Positions 1 through 6,277 of a DNA stretch of 9,370 bases are shown here, piece after piece (the first letter of the stretch is position 1; every line of letters begins with the position of its first letter). Source of the stretch: Nitrospirota bacterium (GTDB lineage: Bacteria; Nitrospirota; CAKKRA01; 9FT-COMBO-42-15). The position numbers and the translations under genes are program-made. The stretch lies in contig JACRON010000255.1 of NCBI GenBank assembly GCA_016214425.1, forward strand, positions 1 to 9,370, given 5' to 3'. Under the pieces are notes generated by a model. The model saw only the letters and a list, made by a program, of their open reading frames with translations, had not been told where the DNA came from and searched no databases.

Positions 1-1
1 C

Positions 2-667
2 CTCCTTTCAAACGGAACACTAATAACAAAGGAGATAGCAGAAAAACTAAATGTACATGAGGTTCAGGTGAGTGTTGATGGTATGGAGAATGGCCACGAT
101 GCAATCAGAGGCAAAGGCAGTTTCAAAAAGGCGATTGCTGGTATAGAGTCATTGAAATCAGCAGGGATAGATGTCTCTGTTGCCACAATGATACATTCAA
201 AAAATACAGGAGAATTTGATGCCTTAAATAAGTTAATAGAAAAGATGGCTATTGTTGAATGGAATGTTGATGTGCCGTGTGAGGCAGGCTATCTTAAAGG
301 AAACAGCAGTTTTGCTCTTCTATATTCAGAGGCAGCTCAATACATGCACTATGGTTTTGGAGGCGGCTCTCACGGTTCAGTAAATAATTTTGTATGCGGT
401 TCACATCTCTGTGCAGTAACCCCATTGGGCAAGGTAATCAGGTGCGGATTTTATCCAGAGGCGCCGCTCGGAGATGTTAGAGAAGGCCTAAGAACATGCT
501 GGGAGAGGATGCAGCATATTAAATTAACAGAGCTTAACTGTGACTGCGAGTATATAAACGAGTGCAAAGGCGGGTGCAGATACAGGGCAGAGATATATAA
601 AGATCTTTATGCGCCTGACCCTGTGCAGTGTTATGCAAGGGGCGTTGAGTTAACGGCTAGGACTTAA
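2..667 (+). CDS. Radical SAM/SPASM domain protein, probable peptide maturase (5' end cut off)
   Basis: Only the last 221 residues are present; the reading frame runs open through the left edge, so the CX3CX2C SAM-cluster motif lies outside the window. The visible part begins in the second half of a radical SAM barrel (strand ending VQVSVDG, then a GKGSF-type helix and SAGIDVSVATM). It ends in a SPASM domain that would bind auxiliary iron-sulfur clusters. Its Cys codons start at 395, 410, 443, 497, 539, 545, 563, 575 and 629. They give CX10GX4C followed by CX1CX5CX3CX17C, very close to the family pattern CX9-15GX4C...CX2CX5CX3CX17C. SPASM enzymes typically modify ribosomal peptides (thioether or C-C links) or act as anSMEs or in cofactor synthesis. 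A Cys-rich 20-residue ORF follows 90 bp downstream before a strong terminator, so peptide maturase is the best guess. Class and substrate chemistry cannot be set from this fragment. Confidence 0.9.
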   Translation, partial: LLSNGTLITKEIAEKLNVHEVQVSVDGMENGHDAIRGKGSFKKAIAGIESLKSAGIDVSVATMIHSKNTGEFDALNKLIEKMAIVEWNVDVPCEAGYLKGNSSFALLYSEAAQYMHYGFGGGSHGSVNNFVCGSHLCAVTPLGKVIRCGFYPEAPLGDVREGLRTCWERMQHIKLTELNCDCEYINECKGGCRYRAEIYKDLYAPDPVQCYARGVELTART

Positions 668-673
668 AAAAAG

Positions 674-736
674 CATCAAAGTATCATAGTGTCAAAGAAA
701 AAAACTTTGATACAGTGATGCTCTGACACTCTGACA
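674..736. repeat. Octamer-periodic imperfect inverted repeat
   Basis: Three 8-bp units (catcaaag, tatcatag, tgtcaaag; 674-697) are followed by a run of seven A and then four 8-bp units in the opposite orientation (ctttgata, cagtgatg, ctctgaca, ctctgaca; 705-736). In one orientation all seven units share a core of the form nnnTGAnn. The arms can fold into a long imperfect hairpin with an A-rich loop. The innermost octamer pairs completely, counting one G-T wobble; outer octamers carry one to three mismatches. It fills nearly the whole gap between the radical SAM gene and the peptide gene, so it would be transcribed between them. It may be an mRNA processing or stability element, or a small dispersed repeat; the sequence cannot decide. 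Confidence 0.7.
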
Positions 737-742
737 CTAAAC

Positions 743-753
743 AAGGAGGTGAT
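743..753 (+). promoter_or_regulatory. Near-perfect extended Shine-Dalgarno of the small peptide gene
   Basis: AAGGAGGTGAT matches 11 consecutive bases of the complement of the usual bacterial 16S rRNA 3' tail. GGAGG lies at a normal distance from the ATG at 758. No other gene in the window has so complete a site. It fixes the start of the 20-residue ORF and argues that this tiny ORF is translated strongly. Confidence 0.85.
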
Positions 754-757
754 TGCA

Positions 758-820
758 ATGATTATTAAGAAGGTAACAAAGATATCAGCAGGCACATGCA
801 AATGCAAGGAGTCCTGCTAA
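758..820 (+). CDS. 20-residue Cys-rich peptide, candidate RiPP precursor
   Basis: The ORF encodes a basic N-terminal half (MIIKKVTKIS) and a C-terminal half with Cys14, Cys16 and Cys20, the last being the final residue (CXCX3C). Four things support a real gene. It has an extended Shine-Dalgarno at 743-753. It lies just downstream of a SPASM-type radical SAM gene. A strong intrinsic terminator follows 22 bp after its stop. Its size and Cys content fit known radical SAM-modified precursors. I do not recognise the peptide family. Inference: the Lys-rich N-terminus is a short leader and the three Cys segment is the modified core, perhaps with thioether links or metal binding. Alternatives are a small metal-binding peptide, or a leader peptide in which Cys codons regulate termination. 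No signal peptide, GG cleavage site or membrane segment is visible. The ORF is below usual gene-caller length limits and is easily missed. Confidence 0.72.
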   Translation: MIIKKVTKISAGTCKCKESC

Positions 821-842
821 TTTTTTAAATGGATTTTAAAAC

Positions 843-879
843 GGCCCCGGAATTAAAAAACCGGGGCCTTTTATTTTTT
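843..879 (+). terminator. Strong intrinsic terminator, usable in both directions
   Basis: A perfect 8-bp GC stem, ggccccgg (843-850) with ccggggcc (861-868), encloses a 10-nt A-rich loop. It is followed by ttttatttttt (869-879) on the + strand, which would end the radical SAM/peptide transcript. On the - strand the same stem is followed by a shorter T run (GTTTTAAAAT), so it may also end the convergent efflux operon whose last stop is at 902. Confidence 0.92.
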
Positions 880-901
880 GGCAAAGATTATATCCAGAAA
901 T

Positions 902-2017
902 CTAAAGCGTCCTCTTAAATGTAATTATTGCTATTGTTGTCATTGCAAAGGTAAAGATGAAGAGGAAGGCTATATCTTCCAAAATTGTCAGAATGTTAGC
1001 GCCTTTAAAAAGGATGGCCTTCAAAGCATCAACAGCATACGCCTCTGGATTGACCTTTGCAAATGCCTTCAGCCAGTCAGGAAAGCTTGCTATGGGATAG
1101 ACAGCTCCGCTTGGAAAGAAGAGTATAACATTAAGAAACCCGCTTAATATTCCGACAATCCTCGGATGGTTTACCCTTCCGAGGATAACAAACATCAGGC
1201 TTAAAAGTGAAAGGGTTGTAAGTGTTACCACTAAAAAAATAGCAGCGCACTGCTCAAAGCCTTTTGAAAGCGGGATTCCTGTTATTAACATGCTGACAGT
1301 AAGCACCAGTGCAGCAATAATTGTTGTTATAGAAAGGCCGCTTATTATAAGACCACCCACTATATGGGATTTTGATAAAGGCGTGAGCAGGTAGCTCTCG
1401 TCCATGCCAAGAAATCTATCCATGACAAGATTAAAGACCCCTGTTGTTAGGGTTCCGAGGAATATTGCCATTATTACAACACCTGGCACAAGCGATTGAT
1501 AGTAGTCAACCTTTGCATAAAGGTCAATGCCCCTCAGATATATCTCATCCTGTTTTTCACGGATTGATACATGCTCCTGCCTGAGGGATCTTATAGCCCC
1601 TTCAATTGAATTTCTTATAGCCTCTGAAGAGATGCCGTCAGTATTGTCAACAAAAAGACCGATCTCCGGCACCTTCTTTATGGACACCCTTTTGCTGAAA
1701 TCATGAGGTATAATAACGGCAGCCTTGTATAAGCCGTTTTTAACGCCATCCAGAGCCATCTTCTGGTCTTTGAGGTACACAATAGAAAAGATTTTCTGGC
1801 CAGATTCAATTGCCCTTAGATTTTCTATTACACGTCTTGAATAGGGGCCTGAATCATGGTCTATAACAACTATTGGGAGGTCTTTTAATTTGCCCTGAAA
1901 TGAATTTCCAAGGATTACAAGATAGAGGATTGGCATGAGCACGCTCATTGCTGCTACAACAGGGTTTCTCTGGAATTTTCTCAGATCCCTTTCAATTACA
2001 GCTATCAGCCTTCCCAT
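902..2017 (-). CDS. ABC-2 type transporter permease
   Basis: The 371-residue inner-membrane protein is the membrane half of an ABC exporter and resembles the YhhJ/YbhR/YbhS group. It has a cytoplasmic N-terminus, one membrane segment (about residues 22-38), a large extracytoplasmic domain (about 40-175, including IVVIDHDSGP near its start) and about five C-terminal membrane segments. A typical ABC-2 signature lies before the last one (FPSGAVYPI...FPDWLKAFAKVNPEAYAVDALK). It is the last gene of a three-gene operon. Its start lies 17 bp after the ATPase stop, with AAGGA about ten bases upstream. Many relatives are encoded as a permease pair; only one is present here, so it would act as a homodimer or with a partner encoded elsewhere. 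Substrate is unknown; drugs, dyes or lipophilic compounds are usual for the family. Confidence 0.92.
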   Translation of the reverse strand: MGRLIAVIERDLRKFQRNPVVAAMSVLMPILYLVILGNSFQGKLKDLPIVVIDHDSGPYSRRVIENLRAIESGQKIFSIVYLKDQKMALDGVKNGLYKAAVIIPHDFSKRVSIKKVPEIGLFVDNTDGISSEAIRNSIEGAIRSLRQEHVSIREKQDEIYLRGIDLYAKVDYYQSLVPGVVIMAIFLGTLTTGVFNLVMDRFLGMDESYLLTPLSKSHIVGGLIISGLSITTIIAALVLTVSMLITGIPLSKGFEQCAAIFLVVTLTTLSLLSLMFVILGRVNHPRIVGILSGFLNVILFFPSGAVYPIASFPDWLKAFAKVNPEAYAVDALKAILFKGANILTILEDIAFLFIFTFAMTTIAIITFKRTL

Positions 2018-2034
2018 ATCTTAAAATTTCCTTT

Positions 2035-3042
2035 TTATCTCCCCCATTTCAAGGGAACACCAGCGCCTGTTAAGAAGCTTACCTTCTTTGCCTCTTCCTC
2101 CCTGATAGTCTTTCCAGTATAATGTATAAAGACATCCTCAAGGGATTGCTCATGTATTGTTGCAGAAGCAACATTTCCGCCTTCTGATCTTACTGCATCT
2201 ATCAGGGCAGGAAGGTTATGCGCGCCGCTGTCAACATAAATCCTGACATTGTTATTTTCAATATTAATCTTATGCACAAAGGGCAAGCCTTTTATGGCAT
2301 TGGTAATATTCTCTGATAGATTGCCAATGGCAAGGGTAATAATATCTTTCCCCGGAATCTGTGATTTAAGCTCATCAGGGCTTCCAATTGCTATTATCCT
2401 TCCTGAATCTATAATGGCTATCCTTTCGCATAGCGCCTCTGCCTCTTCCATGTAATGGGTTGTAAGAAAAATAGTGATTGAATCCCCATCCCTCAATTTC
2501 ATCAGGAAATTCCAGACTACATGCCTGCTCTGTGGGTCAAGGCCTATTGTAGGCTCATCCAAAAATAGCATCCTCGGTCTATGCACCAGAACCCTTGCAA
2601 TCTCAAGCCTCCGTCTCATCCCTCCGGAATATGTTGCAACAAGGTCATTTGCCCTGTTTGTAAGCCCAACCATCTCTAAGAGATAGTTAATCCGCTCTTT
2701 CCTTTCCTTCATAGGGATTCCATAAAACCGTCCATAAATATCCATATTCTCATAACCAGTCAAGTCAAGGTCGCTTGTCATTGCCTGTGGCACAACGCCT
2801 ATCTCCCTTCTTACAGCATCAGGCTGCCTTGCTACATCGCAGCAAGCCACTATTGCGCTGCCGCTTGTGGGCTTAAGTAAGGTTGTGAGCATTCTGATAA
2901 GGGTGGTTTTGCCTGCGCCATTCGGGCCAAGAAATCCAAAAAACTCACCCTCAGACACATTAAAGCTTACACTGTCTACAGCAGTGACAGCGCCAAACTT
3001 TTTGGTTATATTATTGACTTCTATGGCATTTGACTTTTGCAT
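2035..3042 (-). CDS. ABC transporter ATP-binding protein, DrrA/YbhF-like
   Basis: The 335-residue cytoplasmic ATPase powers the adjacent permease. Visible motifs are Walker A GPNGAGKTT (39-47), Q-loop Q86, signature YSGGMRRRLEIAR (138-150), Walker B ending FLDEP with catalytic Glu163, D-loop GLD (167-169) and H-loop His196. After the nucleotide-binding domain comes a C-terminal regulatory domain (about 225-315, DUF4162-like, ending in the conserved LEDVFIHYTGK). This is typical of daunorubicin-resistance-type ATPases; a short tail of about 20 residues follows. All catalytic residues are present. The gene starts 5 bp after the adaptor stop codon with only a purine-rich, weak ribosome site (AGATAGAAAGA), suggesting coupling to the upstream gene. 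Unlike YbhF/RbbA it carries a single ATPase domain. Confidence 0.94.
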   Translation of the reverse strand: MQKSNAIEVNNITKKFGAVTAVDSVSFNVSEGEFFGFLGPNGAGKTTLIRMLTTLLKPTSGSAIVACCDVARQPDAVRREIGVVPQAMTSDLDLTGYENMDIYGRFYGIPMKERKERINYLLEMVGLTNRANDLVATYSGGMRRRLEIARVLVHRPRMLFLDEPTIGLDPQSRHVVWNFLMKLRDGDSITIFLTTHYMEEAEALCERIAIIDSGRIIAIGSPDELKSQIPGKDIITLAIGNLSENITNAIKGLPFVHKINIENNNVRIYVDSGAHNLPALIDAVRSEGGNVASATIHEQSLEDVFIHYTGKTIREEEAKKVSFLTGAGVPLKWGR

Positions 3043-3047
3043 TCTTT

Positions 3048-4088
3048 CTATCTCTTTATCGGTATATCAACATTCACTGTCATACCGGGCTTTAGCATAC
3101 CCGCATTATCCTCCAATCTTATCTTCAACCTGAATGTCTTTATATCCTGCCTTCCATGTGTAACATCCCTTTGCGTAGCAAACTCTGCATATCTGCCTAT
3201 CTCTGAAATCTTCCCTTTAAAGGTTCTGTTCGTGATGCCTTCTGCTTTTATAATTGCCTCTGCTCCGAGTTCAACATGTCCTATTAACGTTTCTTCCATG
3301 TCCACCCTTACCCATAGATTGTTCAAATCCACAATTGTAAGGATTGTAATTCCTGGAGAAACAATCTCTCCCTTCTCTGCAGCCTTGAATACAACTGTGC
3401 CAGAGATAGGCGCCTTTATTATTGTGTCATTCAGCCTCGCCATTTGATATAAAAAACCAGCCTCTGCCTCCTTTAGCCTTGCCTTTGAGGAATACAACTG
3501 GCTAATAGAGGTATTAAGCTGGGCTGCGGCTGCATCCTTTTTTGAAATTGAAGCCCTTAGTTTTGCCTTTGATGCCTCGTGTCCAGATACAGCAGTATCA
3601 TAGTTTGTTGTCTTTAAATCAAAATCTTCCTTTGATATGAAACCGTCCTTATAAAGGGCCGATGCCCTTTCCATCTGTCTTTTTGCCTCCTCCATCTGCG
3701 CCCTTGCCCTTTCCACATCTGCCTCTGCATTCTTTACTTCAGCCTCGGCGCTTTCAATATTTGCCTTTGAGTTTTCTATTGCTGACTCCGAAACATTGAC
3801 CTCTGCCTTTGCCCTTTCAATCCCTGCTCTTGCCTGTTTAACAGATGCCGTGATGTCATCGCTTTCAAGCCTGATGACTACATTACCTTCTTTAACAACA
3901 TCTCCTTCTTTACAGCATAATTCAGAAATCTTTCCTGCTGCCTTTGCAGAAAGATTAACCTCTGTGCCTTCAACAATACCTGTTGTATGGAGAAGATTAT
4001 CTTTTTCTCCTTTTTTAAAGAAGATAAAGAGAAGGATTATTCCTATCAGGACAATAACAGCCAAAGGGATTAATATCAGTTTTTTCAT
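3048..4088 (-). CDS. HlyD-family periplasmic adaptor (membrane fusion protein)
   Basis: The 346-residue protein links the inner-membrane ABC pump to an outer-membrane channel. An N-terminal membrane anchor (residues 4-24, LILIPLAVIVLIGIILLFIFF) without a lipobox is followed by the first lipoyl/barrel-sandwich half (about 37-75). Next comes a long Ala/Glu/Lys-rich coiled-coil hairpin (about 80-215, turn near KDGFISKEDFD). The second lipoyl half follows (APISGTVVFKAAEKGEIVSPG), then a beta-barrel/membrane-proximal region (NNLWVRVDMEE... to LKPGMTVNVDIPIKR). The hairpin would meet a TolC-like protein, which is not encoded here. It is the first gene of the efflux operon; AGAGGAAA lies just before its ATG and a sigma-70-like promoter about 30 bp upstream. 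A vicinal Cys58-Cys59 pair in the first lipoyl half is unusual. Confidence 0.93.
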   Translation of the reverse strand: MKKLILIPLAVIVLIGIILLFIFFKKGEKDNLLHTTGIVEGTEVNLSAKAAGKISELCCKEGDVVKEGNVVIRLESDDITASVKQARAGIERAKAEVNVSESAIENSKANIESAEAEVKNAEADVERARAQMEEAKRQMERASALYKDGFISKEDFDLKTTNYDTAVSGHEASKAKLRASISKKDAAAAQLNTSISQLYSSKARLKEAEAGFLYQMARLNDTIIKAPISGTVVFKAAEKGEIVSPGITILTIVDLNNLWVRVDMEETLIGHVELGAEAIIKAEGITNRTFKGKISEIGRYAEFATQRDVTHGRQDIKTFRLKIRLEDNAGMLKPGMTVNVDIPIKR

Positions 4089-4118
4089 TTGTTTCCTCTA
4101 AAAATAGAAGCTAATAAA

Positions 4119-4147
4119 ATTAAACCACACTTGTTAAAGTCTTTCAA
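4119..4147 (-). promoter_or_regulatory. Sigma-70-like promoter of the efflux operon
   Basis: On the - strand TTGAAA (4147-4142) and TTTAAT (4124-4119) are separated by exactly 17 bp, each box one base from consensus. Transcription would begin near 4112, giving a leader of roughly 24 nt with AGAGG before the adaptor ATG at 4088. No clear operator palindrome is seen. There is no regulator gene next to the operon. Confidence 0.6.
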
Positions 4148-4190
4148 GGAAATAATGTATTCTGAGAAGCAATCCTGTTTATTTTTTTTC

Positions 4191-4219
4191 TTGCATTTTC
4201 AATCTTATTATGTTATAAA
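4191..4219 (+). promoter_or_regulatory. Possible sigma-70-like promoter of the rimP operon
   Basis: TTGCAT (4191-4196) and TATAAA (4214-4219) are separated by 17 bp in a very A+T-rich stretch. The -10 box is good; the -35 keeps only TTG. Initiation near 4226 would give a leader of about 55 nt that contains the hairpin at 4245-4270. The A+T richness makes chance matches likely. Confidence 0.4.
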
Positions 4220-4244
4220 ATTACAGTCTTGCTTACTAAAAAAG

Positions 4245-4270
4245 TGGGCTTTTTAAGCCCATTTTTTTTT
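4245..4270 (+). terminator. Intrinsic-terminator-like hairpin in the rimP leader (possible attenuator)
   Basis: tgggctt (4245-4251) and aagccca (4255-4261) form a perfect 7-bp stem with a 3-nt loop, followed by nine T (4262-4270). A run of A precedes the stem (4238-4243), so it is also terminator-like on the opposite strand. It ends 11 bp before the rimP ATG, and no + strand gene lies upstream that it could terminate, since the region upstream is the divergent efflux promoter. It therefore most likely sits in the leader of the rimP-nusA-infB operon and could act as an attenuator. In E. coli the corresponding operon is autoregulated by NusA through termination; that parallel is inference here. 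Confidence 0.65.
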
Positions 4271-4281
4271 GGATATTTTTT

Positions 4282-4755
4282 ATGGATGCCGTAGAAAAAA
4301 AGGACAGCGATGAGGCTATAAAAGATATAATTATTCCAATCCTGTCTTCCTTTGGAATTGAGTTGGTAGATTTGGAATATAAAAAGAGCGGGCCTAAGTG
4401 GTTTCTCAGGGTTTTTATTGACAAGAAGGACGGGGTCTCTCTTGATGACTGTGAAAAGGCAAGCAAGCACATCAGCCAGGTATTGGATGTTGAGGATATA
4501 ATACCCCATACATATATCCTTGAGGTGTCGTCTCCCGGCCTTGACAGGCCGCTGAAAAAGATAGAGGATTATCAGCGCGAAAAAGGCAAGTTGGTCAGGA
4601 TAAATACATTCGGGCCCATAAATAATCAAAAGATATTTATTGGAAGAATTTTAGACATTGAGAGCGGTAATGTGAAAATAGAAGAAGAGAGGCTTGGTAA
4701 GATGGAAATTCCATTATCTAATATAGCGAAGGCGAGACTGGAGATAGAGTTTTGA
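4282..4755 (+). CDS. rimP: Ribosome maturation factor RimP
   Basis: The 157-residue cytoplasmic factor is needed for maturation of the 30S subunit. The N-terminal alpha/beta domain (PILSSFGIELVDLEY, then RVFIDKKDGVSLDDCEKASKHISQVLDVEDII) and the family hallmark LEVSSPGLDRP (residues 80-90) are clear. The C-terminal SH3-like domain follows and ends in LSNIAKARLEIEF. Length is typical. The ATG at 4282 is the only sensible start in frame, although its ribosome site is poor (only GGA within a T-rich run). The T-rich run belongs to the hairpin just upstream, so translation and termination may be linked. It is the first gene of the housekeeping operon; the next gene, nusA, begins 163 bp downstream, beyond a palindromic repeat whose first bases include this gene's TGA stop. 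Confidence 0.97.
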   Translation: MDAVEKKDSDEAIKDIIIPILSSFGIELVDLEYKKSGPKWFLRVFIDKKDGVSLDDCEKASKHISQVLDVEDIIPHTYILEVSSPGLDRPLKKIEDYQREKGKLVRINTFGPINNQKIFIGRILDIESGNVKIEEERLGKMEIPLSNIAKARLEIEF

Positions 4756-4879
4756 CGGCTTTGTAAAAAGTCCATCTGCTGCGTTGTCGCTTCGGCCTCG
4801 CATCCTCACATACAAAACAGTATGCTGCGGTGCGAGTCCTTGCTCCGCCTTGCATCTGGAGCTTTTTACTTTGCCGTCA
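4753..4879. repeat. Palindromic intergenic element (MITE- or REP-like) between rimP and nusA
   Basis: The outer ends are inverted copies: left TGACGGCTTTGTAAAAAGT (4753-4771) continuing to CCA, and right TTTTTACTTTGCCGTCA (4863-4879) preceded by TGGAGC. They share TGACGGC, three mismatched bases, GTAAAAAG and a TCCA block with one or two gaps. Inside is a second imperfect palindrome, ctcgcatcctcacatac against gtatgctgcggtgcgag, around an aaaaca loop. There are also two related segments in direct orientation (GCTTCGGCCTCGCATC near 4789 and GCTCCGCCTTGCATCT near 4842). It has no ORF. The G+C-rich core differs from the A+T-rich intergenic DNA around it. It fills 127 bp of the 163-bp gap, and its left end coincides with the rimP stop codon. 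A dispersed, transposase-less element is the likeliest reading; copy number cannot be seen here. Confidence 0.72.
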
Positions 4880-4918
4880 GGCTTTTTATTTTGACACTTT
4901 CTTGGAGGATTTAAAATA

Positions 4919-6268
4919 ATGAACCATCAATTAATAACAGTTATTGAACAGCTTTGCAGGGAGAAGGGCATAGATGGCAGTGTTGTTGTAAAGGCCCTTG
5001 AATCAGCTTTATTGGTCGCAGCAAAAAAGAAATTTGGTTCTGTATGTGAAAATATAAATGTTAGCATTGACCCTAAGACAGGCGAGATTCAGGTTATTGC
5101 AATTAAAAAGATTGTAGAAAAGGTGCAGAATCCGAGAGAGGAGATTTCTCTTGAGGAGGCATCAAAGATGGATGAGAGCGCAGAGATAGGCGATGAGATA
5201 GGCAATATAATACCGATGGAAGACCTCGGCAGAATTGCAGCGCAGACTGCAAAGCAGGTGATAATCCAGAAGGTGAGAGAGGCTGAGTGGGATGTTATTC
5301 TGAAGGATTTTAAGGATAAGCAGGGCGACCTGATAAACGGTGTTGTGATGAGGCAGGAGAGAAGGGACTATATAATAGACCTTGGAAAAACTGAGGGTGT
5401 TCTTCCTGCTAAGGAGCAGATACCAGGCGAGACATACAGGAGGGGCGACAGGGTAAGGGCATATATACTTGATGTTAAACATACACCCAAGGGCCCTCAG
5501 ATTATACTCTCAAGGACGCACCCTAATTTCATCGCCAAGCTTTTTGAGATGGAGGTTCCGGAGATTTACGAAGGAATAGTTTCTATAAAGGGGGTTGTGA
5601 GAGAGCATGGCGACAGGGCAAAGATTGCTGTGGCTTCAAAAGACTCTTCAGTTGACCCGGTTGGCGCCTGTGTCGGTGTCAAGGGCTCAAGGGTTCAGGC
5701 AGTGGTAAGAGAGCTGCGCGGAGAGAAGATTGATATTATTGCATGGAGCGAAGACCCGAGGGCATTTATTGGCGAGGCGCTCAGCCCTGCAGTGATTGAA
5801 AGGGTCGGCATTAATGAGCAGGAGAAATCCGCAACCATTGTAGTCGCTGACCAGCAGTTGTCTCTTGCAATTGGAAAGAAGGGGCAGAATGTCCGGCTTG
5901 CTGCAAAACTGACAGGATGGAAGATAGATATATTAAGTGAAACTGACTACCAGGGCAAGAGGGCTGCGGAGAGGGAAAAGGAGATTACCGAAGCAATTGC
6001 ACAGGAGACAAAACAGCAGGCAGAGGCTGAAGGAGAAGCTGCAGCAGAGAAGGCAATGGAGGCTGCAGCAGGGTCTGCTGAATCTGATATTGCATCCCTT
6101 CCCGGTGTCGGGGAGAAGACTGTGTTATTATTAAAGGAGCACGGTTTTATTTCAATAAAGAAGATTGCAGAGGCAACAGAGGATGAGCTTTCCAAGATAC
6201 CAAAGATTGGAGAGAAGACAGCAAAGAAGATTATTGACGCTGCAAAGGAGTTGATCCACTCTGCATGA
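4919..6268 (+). CDS. nusA: Transcription termination/antitermination factor NusA
   Basis: The 449-residue RNA-polymerase-binding factor acts in pausing, intrinsic termination and antitermination. Domains in order: N-terminal polymerase-binding domain (about 1-125, with ALESALLVAAKKKFG); S1 domain (about 136-200); KH1 (GVKGSR motif); KH2 (IGKKGQNVRLAAKLTGW). An Ala/Glu/Gln-rich linker (about 345-388) follows. The last part is a helix-hairpin-helix region (about 389-447) with two HhH-like motifs, LPGVGEKT and IPKIGEKT. The two-repeat acidic AR1/AR2 tail of E. coli NusA is replaced by this shorter single unit. GGAGG at 4904-4908 sits ten bases before the ATG. Start and length fit the family. infB follows after 26 bp; no ylxR gene lies between them. 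Confidence 0.98.
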   Translation: MNHQLITVIEQLCREKGIDGSVVVKALESALLVAAKKKFGSVCENINVSIDPKTGEIQVIAIKKIVEKVQNPREEISLEEASKMDESAEIGDEIGNIIPMEDLGRIAAQTAKQVIIQKVREAEWDVILKDFKDKQGDLINGVVMRQERRDYIIDLGKTEGVLPAKEQIPGETYRRGDRVRAYILDVKHTPKGPQIILSRTHPNFIAKLFEMEVPEIYEGIVSIKGVVREHGDRAKIAVASKDSSVDPVGACVGVKGSRVQAVVRELRGEKIDIIAWSEDPRAFIGEALSPAVIERVGINEQEKSATIVVADQQLSLAIGKKGQNVRLAAKLTGWKIDILSETDYQGKRAAEREKEITEAIAQETKQQAEAEGEAAAEKAMEAAAGSAESDIASLPGVGEKTVLLLKEHGFISIKKIAEATEDELSKIPKIGEKTAKKIIDAAKELIHSA

Positions 6269-6277
6269 ATTAATGGT

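Noticed and set aside
674..736. Octamer array read as a CRISPR
   Set aside because: Units are 8 bp, contiguous, without spacers, and inverted around a centre; no cas genes are nearby.
878..1147. 89-codon + strand ORF with several cysteines after the peptide terminator
   Set aside because: It lies antisense to the ABC-2 permease, whose family-typical sequence accounts for the DNA. It has no ribosome site, and its start codon falls in the terminator T tract.
3796..4101. + strand ORF of 101 codons opposite the HlyD adaptor
   Set aside because: Shadow of the Ala/Glu/Lys-rich coiled coil on the other strand; low-complexity Ser/Leu-rich translation with no recognisable domain.
4089..4281. tRNA or riboswitch in the region before rimP (E. 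coli has metY there)
   Set aside because: No cloverleaf, CCA end or riboswitch core could be found; the stretch is mostly A+T-rich promoter-like DNA with a single short hairpin.
4213..4629. - strand ORF opposite rimP
   Set aside because: rimP is certain on the + strand, and this ORF matches nothing I recognise and lacks a ribosome site.
4893..4916. Perfect TTGACA followed by TAAAAT just before nusA, resembling a promoter
   Set aside because: The spacer is only 15 bp, and initiation would fall at or after the nusA ATG, downstream of its ribosome site, so it could not express full NusA normally.
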